Below are positions 15,674 through 24,402 of a stretch of DNA of 64,000 nucleotides, one piece after another. The notes under the pieces were generated by a model that saw only the letters and a list, made by a program, of their open reading frames with translations, was not told the DNA's origin and did no database searches. The stretch spans positions 3,658,001 to 3,722,000 of the forward strand of contig NZ_JAUSQM010000001.1 of the NCBI RefSeq assembly GCF_030811215.1, read 5' to 3'. Origin of the DNA: Nocardioides massiliensis (lineage in GTDB: Bacteria > Actinomycetota > Actinomycetes > Propionibacteriales > Nocardioidaceae). Each line of letters starts with the position of its first letter. Position 1 is the first letter of the stretch. The position numbers were made by a program, and so were the translations under genes.

Positions 15674-16543
15674 TCAGGCGCCACTGACCCAGCGGAACCG
15701 GACCTGCTGCCCGGGCCGCACCTGCGCGGCCCGGTCGACGTCGGCGTCGACCACGACCCCGACGACGGGGTAGCCGCCGGTGACCGGGTGGTCGGCGAGG
15801 AACACCACCGGCTCACCGTTCGGTGGCACCTGGATCGCCCCGCGCCACACGCCTTCGCTCGGCAGCTCGCCGGCGCCCTCGGCATGCTGGACGGCTCCTC
15901 CCGACAGCCGCATCCCGATCCGGTTGGTGCGCTCGGTTGCGGTCCAGGTCGTGGCGACCAGCACGTCGGGGTCCTCGACCCAACCGTCGCGCGGGCCGCG
16001 CACCGCGCGCAGCACCACCGGGTCGTCGTCATAGCGCGGGGGCGCGACCTGGTCGACCGCGGGGTGCTCGGGCGGGGTCGGGCCGACCGGCAGCTCGTCG
16101 CCCTCGGCGAGCGGCGCCGGGCCGAGGGCGGCCAGCACGTCGTGGCTGCGCGAGCCGAGCACCGGCGCGACGTCGACTCCTCCACGCACGGCGAGGTAGG
16201 AGCGCAGCCCGACCGGCGGCGGGTCGACCCGCACATGGCCGCCTTCGGGCACCGTGACGGGGGCATGGGTGCCTGCGGGTACGTCATCGACGAAGAGCGG
16301 CGCGGGTGCGCCGGTCAGACATACGGTGAGGCTGCCGCCGAGCACCTCGACCTCCAACCCGCCCAGCGTGACCTCGAGAGCAGCGAGACCCGGCGGGTTG
16401 GCGACCACCCGGTTGGCGAGGGCGTACGCCGTCCGGTCGGCCGCTCCGGAGCGACCGACGCCGACGCCCGTCAGTCCCGGGCGCCCCTCGTCCTGCACCA
16501 GCGCGAGCGGACCCGTGGCGAGGACCCGCAGTCGCACCGTCAT
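15674..16543 (-). CDS. pxpC: 5-oxoprolinase subunit PxpC (biotin-dependent carboxyltransferase family)
   Basis: 289 residues. The start ATG overlaps the pxpB stop by 4 bases. VQDEGRPGLTGVGVGRSGAADRTAYALANRVV is the family signature region, and LRSYLAVRGGVDVAPVLGSRS and TTWTATERTNRIGMRLSG follow. PxpABC hydrolyse 5-oxoproline to glutamate with ATP. It is the last gene of the pxpA-B-C run. A small divergence from the usual family is a shortened Ser-rich segment before PGGxVQ-like EEPS. No reason is seen to doubt activity. Confidence 0.9.
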   Translation of the reverse strand: MTVRLRVLATGPLALVQDEGRPGLTGVGVGRSGAADRTAYALANRVVANPPGLAALEVTLGGLEVEVLGGSLTVCLTGAPAPLFVDDVPAGTHAPVTVPEGGHVRVDPPPVGLRSYLAVRGGVDVAPVLGSRSHDVLAALGPAPLAEGDELPVGPTPPEHPAVDQVAPPRYDDDPVVLRAVRGPRDGWVEDPDVLVATTWTATERTNRIGMRLSGGAVQHAEGAGELPSEGVWRGAIQVPPNGEPVVFLADHPVTGGYPVVGVVVDADVDRAAQVRPGQQVRFRWVSGA

Positions 16544-17190
16544 CGCTGTGCACCCGGGCTCTGGGCCACCGTGAACTGCACGAGCGCGCCCTGCCGCAAC
16601 AGCGCGGGCGGGTCCCGGTCGAGGTCCCACAGCGCGACGTCCGTGGTGCCGATCAGCTGCCAGCCGCCCGGCGACTCCCGCGGGTAGACGCCGCTGGAGG
16701 TCCCGGCCAGTCCCACGGCACCGGCCGGCACCCTGGTGCGCGGCTCGTCGCGGCGCGGCACCTCCAGACGCGGGTCGCCGCCGCTGAGGTAGCCGAAGCC
16801 CGGGGCGAACCCGCCGAAGGCCACGCGCCACGGCTCGCCGGTGTGGGCTGCGACGACCTCGTCCTCGCTCAGCCCGGTCAGCTGCGCGACGTCGGCCAGG
16901 TCGGGACCGTCGTAGTGCACGGGGATCTCGATCACCTCGGCGTCGGGTCCCGCGTCCTCGACCGCACCCGAGTTCGGTACGTCGAGGGCGCCCAGCGCGC
17001 TGCGCAGCTCGGTGAGGTCGGCGCCGGGCTCGGCCACGACCAGGAGGGTGCGCGCGGCCGGCACGATCTCGGCGACGCCCGCAGGTCGGTGGGCCTGCAG
17101 GGCGTCGGACCACCGCAGCACCGCCGCGGTGTCGTCCACCTCCACGAGCACTCCGGCGTCGCCGTACGGGAGGAAGGTCGGGGCGCTCAT
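16540..17190 (-). CDS. pxpB: 5-oxoprolinase subunit PxpB (allophanate hydrolase subunit 1 family)
   Basis: 216 residues. It contains the family core [23 protein letters not shown], then [31 protein letters not shown]. It overlaps pxpA and pxpC by 4 bases on either side, so the three subunits are translationally coupled. It forms the complex with PxpC in ATP-dependent 5-oxoproline cleavage. In Bacillus the homologue was first named KipI, a kinase inhibitor; no such link is visible here. Confidence 0.9.
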   Translation of the reverse strand: MSAPTFLPYGDAGVLVEVDDTAAVLRWSDALQAHRPAGVAEIVPAARTLLVVAEPGADLTELRSALGALDVPNSGAVEDAGPDAEVIEIPVHYDGPDLADVAQLTGLSEDEVVAAHTGEPWRVAFGGFAPGFGYLSGGDPRLEVPRRDEPRTRVPAGAVGLAGTSSGVYPRESPGGWQLIGTTDVALWDLDRDPPALLRQGALVQFTVAQSPGAQR

Positions 17191-17945
17191 GCGAACGACC
17201 GGACCTCGACGCCGGCCTCACGCAGGGCCGCGCGGGTGCGGACGGTCATCTCCACCGCGCCCGGCGAGTCGCCGTGCACACAGATCGAGTCGGCCTCCAC
17301 CTTCACCACCGAGCCGTCCACGGCCTCGACCTCGCCGTCCGTCACCATCCGCACGACCCGGCGCGCCACCTCGTCGGCGTCGCTCAGCACCGCACCCCGC
17401 TCGCGGCGCGAGACGAGCTGACCTTCGCGGGTGTAGGCCCGGTCGGCGAAGGCCTCGCGCACCGTGCGCAGGCCCGCTGCCTCCGCCTCGGCCAGCAGCG
17501 CCGAGCCGGGCAGGCCGAGGATCGCCATCGTCGGGTCGTAGGCCCGCGTGGCCTCGACGACCGCCCGCGCCTGGTCCACCCGGTCGACCGTCGCGTGGTA
17601 GAGCGCGCCGTGCGGCTTGACGTAGCGCACCTGCACGCCGGCCGGTCGTGCCATCGCCTCCAACGCGCCGATCTGGTAGAGCACGTCGGCGGCGAGCTCG
17701 TCGGGCTCGGCGTCGATGAACCGGCGTCCGAACCCGGCCAGGTCGCGGTAGCCCACCTGGGCGCCGATCGTCACGCCGTGCTCGGCCGCGACGGCACACG
17801 TCCGGCGCAGGGTGCGGGGATCACCGGCATGGAAGCCGCAGGCGACGTTGGCGCTGGAGACCTCGGCCAGCACGGCCGCGTCGTCACCGAGCTGCCAGCG
17901 CCCGAACGACTCCCCCACGTCGCTGTTGAGGTCGATGCTCGTCAT
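17187..17945 (-). CDS. pxpA: 5-oxoprolinase subunit PxpA (LamB/YcsF family)
   Basis: 252 residues. The ATG at 17945 is preferred over an upstream GTG because AAGGAG sits 8 bases before it. Motifs are [44 protein letters not shown] and VKPHGALYH. It is the catalytic subunit that opens and hydrolyses the phosphorylated 5-oxoproline ring in the family model. It is the first subunit gene after the NRAMP-like transporter on the same strand (27-base gap). Confidence 0.92.
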   Translation of the reverse strand: MTSIDLNSDVGESFGRWQLGDDAAVLAEVSSANVACGFHAGDPRTLRRTCAVAAEHGVTIGAQVGYRDLAGFGRRFIDAEPDELAADVLYQIGALEAMARPAGVQVRYVKPHGALYHATVDRVDQARAVVEATRAYDPTMAILGLPGSALLAEAEAAGLRTVREAFADRAYTREGQLVSRRERGAVLSDADEVARRVVRMVTDGEVEAVDGSVVKVEADSICVHGDSPGAVEMTVRTRAALREAGVEVRSFA

Positions 17946-17972
17946 CGGGCGCACTCCTTCACAGGTCTTTTG

Positions 17973-19194
17973 TCACAGGTCGGCGAGCGGGGTGATCGCG
18001 TTGTAGGCGAGATACAGCGTCAAGGCCCACGCTGCCACGCCCGCGGCCAGCAGCCACACGGGATAGCGGTATCCGTGCAGCAGGTCGCGGCGCCGCCAGG
18101 CGATCCAGAGCAGGACGCCGAACCCGAGCGGAAGGATGATCCCGTTGAACGCACCGGCGAAGACCAGCAACGTCACCGGCGGCTCCTGCACGAGCAGGTA
18201 GGCCACGGTCGTCACGACGATGAAGCCGACGGTCAGGAGGTTGCGTCGCCGTTCCGGCGTGCGGGAGGTGGTGAAACGAGACCGAGGTGTACGACGCCCC
18301 GATCACCGACGTGAGCGCAGCAGCCCACAGGATCAGGCCGAAGACGCGCATGCCGACCTCTCCCATGGCCGCGCCGAAGGCGCTCGCCGCCGGGTTGGTC
18401 TCGTCGATGCTCGCGCCGCCCGCCACGACCCCGAGGATCGCGAGGAACAGCACCACCCGCATCACGCCGGTCACGAGGATGCCGACGACGGAGCTGCGCC
18501 CGATCTCGCGGGCGCTCTCGACGCCGGTGCGTCCGGAGTCGAGCAACCGGTGGGCGCCCGCATAGGTGATGTAACCGCCGACCGTGCCGCCGATGATCGT
18601 GGTGACGGCGAGGACGGAGAACTCCTCGGGCATCACGACGTTGCGCAGCGCCTCCCCGACCGGCGGTGAACTCGTCACCGCGATGATCGCGGTGGCCACG
18701 ACCATCACCAGGCCGAGGACCACCACCAGCCGGTCGAGCGCCACGCCGGCCTGCTTGCTCACGAAGATGCCGCAGGCGAGGGCGGCGGAGATCGCACCGC
18801 CGATGCGCGGGTCGAGACCGAGCAGCGCGTCGAGCCCGAGTCCGCTGCCCGCGACGTTGCCGACGTTGAAGACCAGGCCGCCGACCAGCACGAGCGCGGC
18901 CAGGATCCAGCCGGCTCCGCGCACGACCTCGTTGGCGAGCTCGTGGGCGCGCCGGCCCGCGACCCCGACGACCCGCCAGACGTTCATCTGTACGGCGATG
19001 TCGACCAGGATCGACAGCACGATCGCGCAGGCGAACGCGGCGCCCAGCTCGATCGTGAACGTCGCGGTCTGCGTGATGAACCCCGGCCCGATGGCGCTGG
19101 TCGCCATCAGGAAGATGGCGCCGAGAATCGCGGACCGACGGCTCGCCCTCGTAGCGGCCTCGCCGAGCTTCGGCGTGTCCTCCCCCGTCACCAT
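17973..19194 (-). pseudogene. NRAMP-related transporter of the pxp operon, frameshifted
   Basis: Membrane protein of about 10-11 helices. The first frame runs from 19194 to about 18275 (MATSAIGPGFITQTATFTIE, to IGASYTSVSF). The frame then changes and continues TTSRTPERRRNLLTVGFIV to AYNAITPLADL, stopping at 17973. One extra base near 18270-18280 explains it, so it is a frameshift mutation or a sequencing error. GPG replaces the metal-binding DPGN motif of true NRAMPs and no MPH motif is seen. Bacillus pxp operons also carry an NRAMP-like gene (ycsG), so 5-oxoproline uptake is the likely role (inference). The start is uncertain: ATG 19194 or GTG 19191. Confidence 0.75.
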
Positions 19195-19202
19195 CTCCCC
19201 GT

Positions 19203-21332
19203 TCAGTCGATGAAGCGGTCGGCCGTCACGGGGATGGAGCGCACCCGCACCCCGGTGGCGTGGTAGGCGGCGTTGGCGATCGCGGCCGACGTCCCGACGA
19301 TGCCGATCTCGCCGATGCCCCGGGCACCCATCGGCGTCGCGACCAGGTCGGCGTCGTCGAGCCACGTGGCGTCCACGTCGAGCACGTCGGCATGGGTGGC
19401 GACGTGGTAGGTCGCGAGGTCCTGGGTCACGAAGTGGCCGAACCGCGGGTCGCGGTGGGTCTGCTCGAACAGCGCGGCCGACAAGCCCATCACCAGGCCA
19501 CCGACCAGCTGCGAGTGGGCCGTGGCCGGGTTGAGCACCCGGCCGACGGCGTACGCCCCGTGCAGGCGCGGCACGCGGATCTCTCCGGTGTAGCGGTGGA
19601 CCCGCACCTCGGCGAAGACCGCGCCGAAGGAGTGGTGGGCGTAGTCGGCGCGGGTCGAGTCCTCGGCCGCTGCGGCCACGGTGTGGACCCCCGGGTCGGG
19701 AGTGTCACCGTGGTCGGCGCGGAACCGCTGGGCGGACGCGACGATCGCGCTGCCCCACGAGGTCGTGCCCGAGGAGCCGCCGGCGACCGTCGCGGCAGGC
19801 AGGCTCGAGTCGGCGATCTCGAGGTCGATCGCCTCGACGGGACAACCCAGCGCGTCGGCGGCGATCTGGGCCAGCACGGTGCGGGCGCCGGTGCCGATGT
19901 CGACGGCACCGATGGCCACGCCGTAGCGACCGTCGGCCAACGCGGTCACGCGCGCGGCGTTGCCCGGCGCGACCGAGGCGGGGTAGGTCGCCGACGCGAC
20001 CCCGGTGCCGACCCACCACTCGCCGTCGGCGGTCGCCCGTGGCTCGCGCGGACGCTCGGCCCAGCCGAAGGCCTCCGCGCCCCGGTGCAGGCACTCGACG
20101 AGGCGGCGGTCGCCCCAGGGCTTGCCGGTCTCGGGGTCCGTCGCGGGCTCGTTGCGCACGCGCAGCTCGATCGGGTCCAGCCCGCACGCCTCGGCGAGCT
20201 CGTCCATCGCGACCTCCTGCGCGTGCATGCCGGGCATCTCGCCCGGGGCGCGCATCCACGAAGGCACGGCCACGTCGAGCCGACTGAGGCGATGCGACGT
20301 ACGGCGATGCGGAGCGGCATACATCGTGCGGGCCGGTACGGCGGTCTGCTCGGCGAACTCGCGTGCCCGCGACGTCTGCGACAGCGCCTGGTGGTCGATC
20401 GCCAGCAGCGTGCCGTCGGCCCGGGCCCCCAGGCGCACGCGGGAGACCGTCGCGGTGCGGTAGCCGGTCAGGTCGAACATCTGCTGCCGGGTCACCGCGA
20501 GCCGTACGGGGCGACCCTGCGTCGTGCGCGCGGCCAGGCAGACCGCCATCACCGGGGCGTGCGCCTCCCCCTTGCTGCCGAACCCGCCGCCGACGTACGG
20601 CGCTCGCACCCGCACCTGGTCCGGCTCGAGGCCCAGCATCGGCGCCAGCGTGCTCACGACGGAGTGGACGCCCTGGGTGGAGTCGAACATCGAGAGCCGG
20701 GGCCGGCCGTCGGCCTCCTCCCACCAGGCCACCGTGGCGTGCGGCTCGAGCGGGTTGTTGTGCTCGTAGGCGGTGGCGTAGGTCTGCTCGACCCGCACGT
20801 CGGCCCCGGCCAGTCCGGCCTCGACGTCGCCGTCGGTGGTGTCGGTCTCCATCCCGCCGTTGACCTCGTCGGGACGGTCGGTCGCGTCCTCGGCCCGGAA
20901 CTGTGCTTCGTGCGGCTCCGCGGCGTAGACGACCCGCACGAGCCGGGCACCCTCCCGGGCACTCTCGGAGGTCTCCGCGAGCACGCAGGCGACGATCTGG
21001 CCGCGGAACTGGACCCGGTCGTCCTGCAGGATCGCCAGCTCGCCGTTGGCGGTGTCGGCCAGCCGGGGTGCGTTGGTGTGGTCGACGACGGCGACCACGC
21101 CCGCGTGGTCGAGCGCGGCCGAGGTGTCGATCGCGGTCACCCGCCCGCGGGCGATGGTGGACGTCACCAGCCACAGGTGCAGCGGATCGCCCGGCACCTC
21201 CGGGCCCGCCGACTGCTCGACGGTGTAGCGGGCCTGCCCGGTGACCTTCTCGCGGCCGTCGAGCCGGCGCACCGGCGTGCCCATGACGACCGCCTCGACG
21301 GGGCGGGTGGCGTGCTGGACCTGGTCGCTCAT
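19203..21332 (-). CDS. molybdenum hydroxylase large subunit (xanthine dehydrogenase family)
   Basis: 709 residues. Order of regions: GTPVRRLDGREKVTGQARYT (fold a/b start), PLEPHATVAWW, YVGGGFGSKGEAHAP (Moco contacts), SWMRAPGEMPG, GIGEIGIVGTSAAIANA with the C-terminal catalytic-Glu context MGARGIGE. It binds the molybdenum cofactor and oxidises an aldehyde or heterocycle. Its start overlaps the FAD-subunit stop by one base (TGATG). The subunit order (FeS, FAD, Mo) and the FAD-subunit cysteines resemble PaoABC aldehyde oxidoreductase. The physiological substrate cannot be read. Confidence 0.88.
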   Translation of the reverse strand: MSDQVQHATRPVEAVVMGTPVRRLDGREKVTGQARYTVEQSAGPEVPGDPLHLWLVTSTIARGRVTAIDTSAALDHAGVVAVVDHTNAPRLADTANGELAILQDDRVQFRGQIVACVLAETSESAREGARLVRVVYAAEPHEAQFRAEDATDRPDEVNGGMETDTTDGDVEAGLAGADVRVEQTYATAYEHNNPLEPHATVAWWEEADGRPRLSMFDSTQGVHSVVSTLAPMLGLEPDQVRVRAPYVGGGFGSKGEAHAPVMAVCLAARTTQGRPVRLAVTRQQMFDLTGYRTATVSRVRLGARADGTLLAIDHQALSQTSRAREFAEQTAVPARTMYAAPHRRTSHRLSRLDVAVPSWMRAPGEMPGMHAQEVAMDELAEACGLDPIELRVRNEPATDPETGKPWGDRRLVECLHRGAEAFGWAERPREPRATADGEWWVGTGVASATYPASVAPGNAARVTALADGRYGVAIGAVDIGTGARTVLAQIAADALGCPVEAIDLEIADSSLPAATVAGGSSGTTSWGSAIVASAQRFRADHGDTPDPGVHTVAAAAEDSTRADYAHHSFGAVFAEVRVHRYTGEIRVPRLHGAYAVGRVLNPATAHSQLVGGLVMGLSAALFEQTHRDPRFGHFVTQDLATYHVATHADVLDVDATWLDDADLVATPMGARGIGEIGIVGTSAAIANAAYHATGVRVRSIPVTADRFID

Positions 21333-22333
21333 CAGGCTGCCCCCTCCGTGGTCGCGCGGGCCAACCGGCCGAGCACCAGTGCCGTGGCGTTGCGGACCAT
21401 CGGCACCTTGTAGGCCGTCTCCTCGTCGGTCTCGGCGGCCTCGAGCTCGAGCGTCGCTGCGTCGCGTGCCGCGTCCTCGCTGAACCGCGTCCCGCGCAGC
21501 GCCTCCTCGGCGCGGGTCGCCCGCCACGGCTTGTGGGCGACACCGCCCCAGGCGATGCGCACGTCGCGCACGGTGTCACCGTCCAGGTCGAGACAGGCGG
21601 CGACCGACACGAGCGCGAACGCGAACGACGCGCGGTCGCGTGCCTTGTGGTAGCCGGAGACCTGCACCACCGGATCGGCCGGGAGCTCGACCGCGGTGAT
21701 CAGCTCGCCGTGCGCCAGCGTGGTGTCGCGCTGCGGCTCATCACCCGGGAGCCGGTGCAGCTCGGACATCGGCAGACGTCGCTCACCGTCCGTGCCGAGG
21801 ACCACGACGCGCGCGTCCACTGCGGCCAGGGCGACGGCCAGGTCGGAGGGGTGCGTCGTGACACAGTCGGGGCTCGCGCCGAGTACGGCGTTGTAGCGGC
21901 CGTAGCCGCCGATCGCGGAGCAGCCGGAGCCGGGCTCGCGCTTGTTGCACGGGGTGGAGGCGTCCTGAAAGTAGACGCACCGGGTGCGCTGCAGCAGGTT
22001 GCCGCCCGTGGTCGCCTGGTGCCGGATCTGCGGTGACGCGCCGGCCAGCACGGCCTCGGCGACGACCGGGTAGTCGGTGCGCACCCGCGGGTGGGCGCCG
22101 AGGTCGCTGTTGCGGACGTTCGCTCCGATCCGCAGGCCCCCGTCCGGCAGGTCCTCGACGCGGTCCAGCGGCAGCCGACTGACATCGACGAGCAGCTCCG
22201 GCTCGGTGATGCCCAGCTTCAGGTGGTCGACCAGGTTGGAGCCTCCGGCGAGGAACCGGGCGGACGGGTTGGCGGTGACCAGTGCGACCGCCTCGGCCGC
22301 GTCGGTGGCCCGGTGGTAGGCGAGCTCCCTCAT
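21332..22333 (-). CDS. molybdenum hydroxylase FAD-binding subunit (PaoB-like)
   Basis: 333 residues; ATG overlaps the FeS-subunit stop by 4 bases. FAD-binding motifs are FLAGGSNLVDHLK and QIRHQATTGGNLLQR. The cysteine set RTRCVYFQ, TPCNKREPGSGCSAIGG is the extra [4Fe-4S] site known from PaoB-type subunits. It passes electrons between the FeS subunit and FAD. Confidence 0.9.
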   Translation of the reverse strand: MRELAYHRATDAAEAVALVTANPSARFLAGGSNLVDHLKLGITEPELLVDVSRLPLDRVEDLPDGGLRIGANVRNSDLGAHPRVRTDYPVVAEAVLAGASPQIRHQATTGGNLLQRTRCVYFQDASTPCNKREPGSGCSAIGGYGRYNAVLGASPDCVTTHPSDLAVALAAVDARVVVLGTDGERRLPMSELHRLPGDEPQRDTTLAHGELITAVELPADPVVQVSGYHKARDRASFAFALVSVAACLDLDGDTVRDVRIAWGGVAHKPWRATRAEEALRGTRFSEDAARDAATLELEAAETDEETAYKVPMVRNATALVLGRLARATTEGAA

Positions 22334-22854
22334 GCGCGCACCTCCTGCCCGGACTGCTGGGTCGACTGCTGGACCTGGCGGATCGCGGCGAGGATCCCGC
22401 CGTACGCCCCGCACCGGCAGAGGTTGCCGCTCATCCGCTCCCGGATCGTGTCGTCGTCGAGCTCCGCGACCCCGCCTTCTGCCTCGGCCTCGTCGAGCAG
22501 CCCGACGACCGAGCAGACCTGGCCCGGGGTGCAGTAGCCGCACTGGAACGCATCGTGCTCGAGGAACGCCTCCTGCACCGGGTGCAGCTCCTCCCCACCC
22601 GAACCGTCCGCTCCGCCCAGGCCGTCGGCGGTCACAACCTCGGCACCGTCCACCGCCACGGCGAGCGTCAGGCAGGTGAGGTGGCGACGGCCGTCGAGCA
22701 GCACCGTGCAGGTGCCGCACTGCCCGTGGTCGCAGCCCTTCTTCGGCGCCACGATGGCCAGCCGCTCGCGCAGCGCGTCGAGCAGGGTCGTGCGGGCATC
22801 GACGGTGAGGGTCCGTGACCGGCCGTCGACGGTCAGGGTGATCTCGGAATCCAT
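22330..22854 (-). CDS. molybdenum hydroxylase 2Fe-2S subunit
   Basis: 174 residues. The plant-type cluster ligands are Cys41, 46, 49 and 61 (KKGCDHGQCGTCTVLL, HLTCLT). The helical-domain cluster uses FQCGYCTPGQ and GNLCRCGAYGGI. Unlike the periplasmic PaoA, it has no Tat signal, so the enzyme should be cytosolic. It is first in its three-gene operon and divergent from ccr. Confidence 0.92.
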   Translation of the reverse strand: MDSEITLTVDGRSRTLTVDARTTLLDALRERLAIVAPKKGCDHGQCGTCTVLLDGRRHLTCLTLAVAVDGAEVVTADGLGGADGSGGEELHPVQEAFLEHDAFQCGYCTPGQVCSVVGLLDEAEAEGGVAELDDDTIRERMSGNLCRCGAYGGILAAIRQVQQSTQQSGQEVRA

Positions 22855-22894
22855 GCTCGGGACGGTGCCCCGGCGAGACTTCGCTCACACGGGG

Positions 22895-22923
22895 CTGACA
22901 GCCTCCCTACTCGCTAGTAGATT
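22895..22923 (+). promoter_or_regulatory. putative ccr promoter overlapping an inverted repeat
   Basis: CTGACA (22895-22900) and TAGATT (22918-22923) are spaced by 17 bases, a good sigma-70-type pair. The spacer holds CTACTCGCTAGTAG (22907-22920), an inverted repeat with 5-base arms that overlaps the -10 box, so a repressor could bind there. The ccr start codon is at 22963 with AGGAGA upstream. Confidence 0.45.
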
Positions 22924-22962
22924 CCGCGCAACGTCCGTGCCCCGAGCCTCCAGGAGACATCC

Positions 22963-24303
22963 GTGCAGCAGATCCTCGACGCGATCATGGCGGGCGACAC
23001 CGCCCCCGAGGACTTCGCCAACCTGGCCCTGCCCGAGTCCTACCGCGCCGCCACGGTGCACAAGGACGAGGTCGACATGTTCGAGGGCGTCGCGAGCCGC
23101 GACAAGGACCCGCGCAAGTCCCTGCACGTGGAGGACGTCGCGCTCCCCGAGCTCGGGCCCGGCGAGGCCTACGTCGCGGTGATGGCCTCGGCGATCAACT
23201 ACAACACCGTGTGGACCTCGATCTTCGAGCCGGTCTCGACCTTCGGCTTCCTCGAGCGCTACGGCCGGCTCTCGCCGCTCACCAAGCGCCACGACCTGCC
23301 CTACCACGTGGTCGGCTCCGACCTGTCGGGCGTCGTCCTGCGCACCGGCCCCGGCGTGACCAAGTGGAAGCCGGGCCAGGAGGTCGTGGCGCACTGCCTG
23401 TCGGTCGAGCTCGAGGACTCCGACGGCCACAACGACACGATGCTCGACCCGCAGCAGCGGATCTGGGGCTTCGAGACCAACTTCGGCGGACTGGCGCACG
23501 TCGCGCTGGTCAAGGCCAACCAGCTCATGCCCAAGCCCGACCACCTCACCTGGGAGGAGGCCGCCTCCCCCGGCCTGGTCAACTGCACGGCGTACCGCCA
23601 GCTCGTCTCCGCCAACGGCGGCAACATGAAGCAGGGCGACAACGTGCTCATCTGGGGCGCCTCCGGCGGCCTGGGCGGCTTCGCGACGCAGTACGCCCTC
23701 AACGGCGGCGCCACCCCGATCTGCGTGGTCTCCAGCGACGAGAAGGCCGACATCTGCCGCAGCATGGGCGCGGAGCTGATCATCAACCGCAACGCCGAGG
23801 GCTACAAGTTCTGGAACGACGAGGGCACGCAGCAGGACCCGCGCGAGTGGAAGCGGTTCGGCTCCAAGATCCGTGAGCTCACCGGCGGCGAGGACATCGA
23901 CATCGTCTTCGAGCACCCGGGCCGCGAGACCTTCGGCGCGAGCGTCTACGTGACCCGCAAGGGCGGCACCATCACCACCTGCGCCTCGACCTCGGGCTAC
24001 ATGCACGAGTACGACAACCGCTACCTGTGGATGAACCTCAAGCGGATCATCTCCTCGCACTTCGCCAACTACCGCGAGTCGTGGGAGGCCAACCGCCTGG
24101 TCATGCAGGGCAAGATCCACCCCACCCTGTCGCGGACCTACCGCCTCGACGACGTCGGCCAGGCCGCGCTCGACGTCCACAAGAACGCCCACCAGGGCAA
24201 GGTCGGCGTGCTCTGCCTGGCCCCCGAGGAGGGCCTGGGCGTCCGCGACCACGAGAAGCGCGCCAAGCACGAGACGGAGATCAACCGCTTCCGCGGCGTG
24301 TGA
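22963..24303 (+). CDS. ccrA: crotonyl-CoA carboxylase/reductase
   Basis: 446 residues, GTG start with AGGAGA 5-6 bases upstream. It is an MDR-superfamily enzyme that converts crotonyl-CoA, CO2 and NADPH to ethylmalonyl-CoA. Residues described for CO2 binding in the Kitasatospora enzyme are present: Asn81 (INYNTVW), Phe170-Glu171 (WGFETNFGG) and a His at 348 (GYMHEYDNRY). The nucleotide-binding loop is WGASGGLGG. It should therefore be a carboxylase and not merely a reductase. A strong hairpin follows the stop. Confidence 0.96.
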   Translation: MQQILDAIMAGDTAPEDFANLALPESYRAATVHKDEVDMFEGVASRDKDPRKSLHVEDVALPELGPGEAYVAVMASAINYNTVWTSIFEPVSTFGFLERYGRLSPLTKRHDLPYHVVGSDLSGVVLRTGPGVTKWKPGQEVVAHCLSVELEDSDGHNDTMLDPQQRIWGFETNFGGLAHVALVKANQLMPKPDHLTWEEAASPGLVNCTAYRQLVSANGGNMKQGDNVLIWGASGGLGGFATQYALNGGATPICVVSSDEKADICRSMGAELIINRNAEGYKFWNDEGTQQDPREWKRFGSKIRELTGGEDIDIVFEHPGRETFGASVYVTRKGGTITTCASTSGYMHEYDNRYLWMNLKRIISSHFANYRESWEANRLVMQGKIHPTLSRTYRLDDVGQAALDVHKNAHQGKVGVLCLAPEEGLGVRDHEKRAKHETEINRFRGV

Positions 24304-24321
24304 GTCTGAACGTCGGCTGAA

Positions 24322-24360
24322 CGGGCGGGTGTTGGGCTGGGGACAGCCCGCACCCGCCCG
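24322..24360 (+). terminator. intrinsic-type terminator after ccrA
   Basis: The perfect 10-base arms CGGGCGGGTG (24322-24331) and CACCCGCCCG (24351-24360) enclose a further GGGCT/AGCCC pairing. TAGTCTTTGT follows. It begins 18 bases after the ccrA stop. Confidence 0.75.
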
Positions 24361-24402
24361 TAGTCTTTGTCCCAGACGTCCACGCGTGAGGTGAGGGGAT
24401 CC

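Noticed and set aside
17973-19194. Programmed frameshift in the NRAMP-like gene
   Set aside because: No slippery run or stimulatory hairpin at 18270-18280 and no family precedent; mutation or sequencing error is simpler.
19260-21413. 717-codon plus-strand open frame opposite the molybdenum hydroxylase
   Set aside because: Shadow of the large-subunit gene; composition typical of antisense reading of GC-rich codons.
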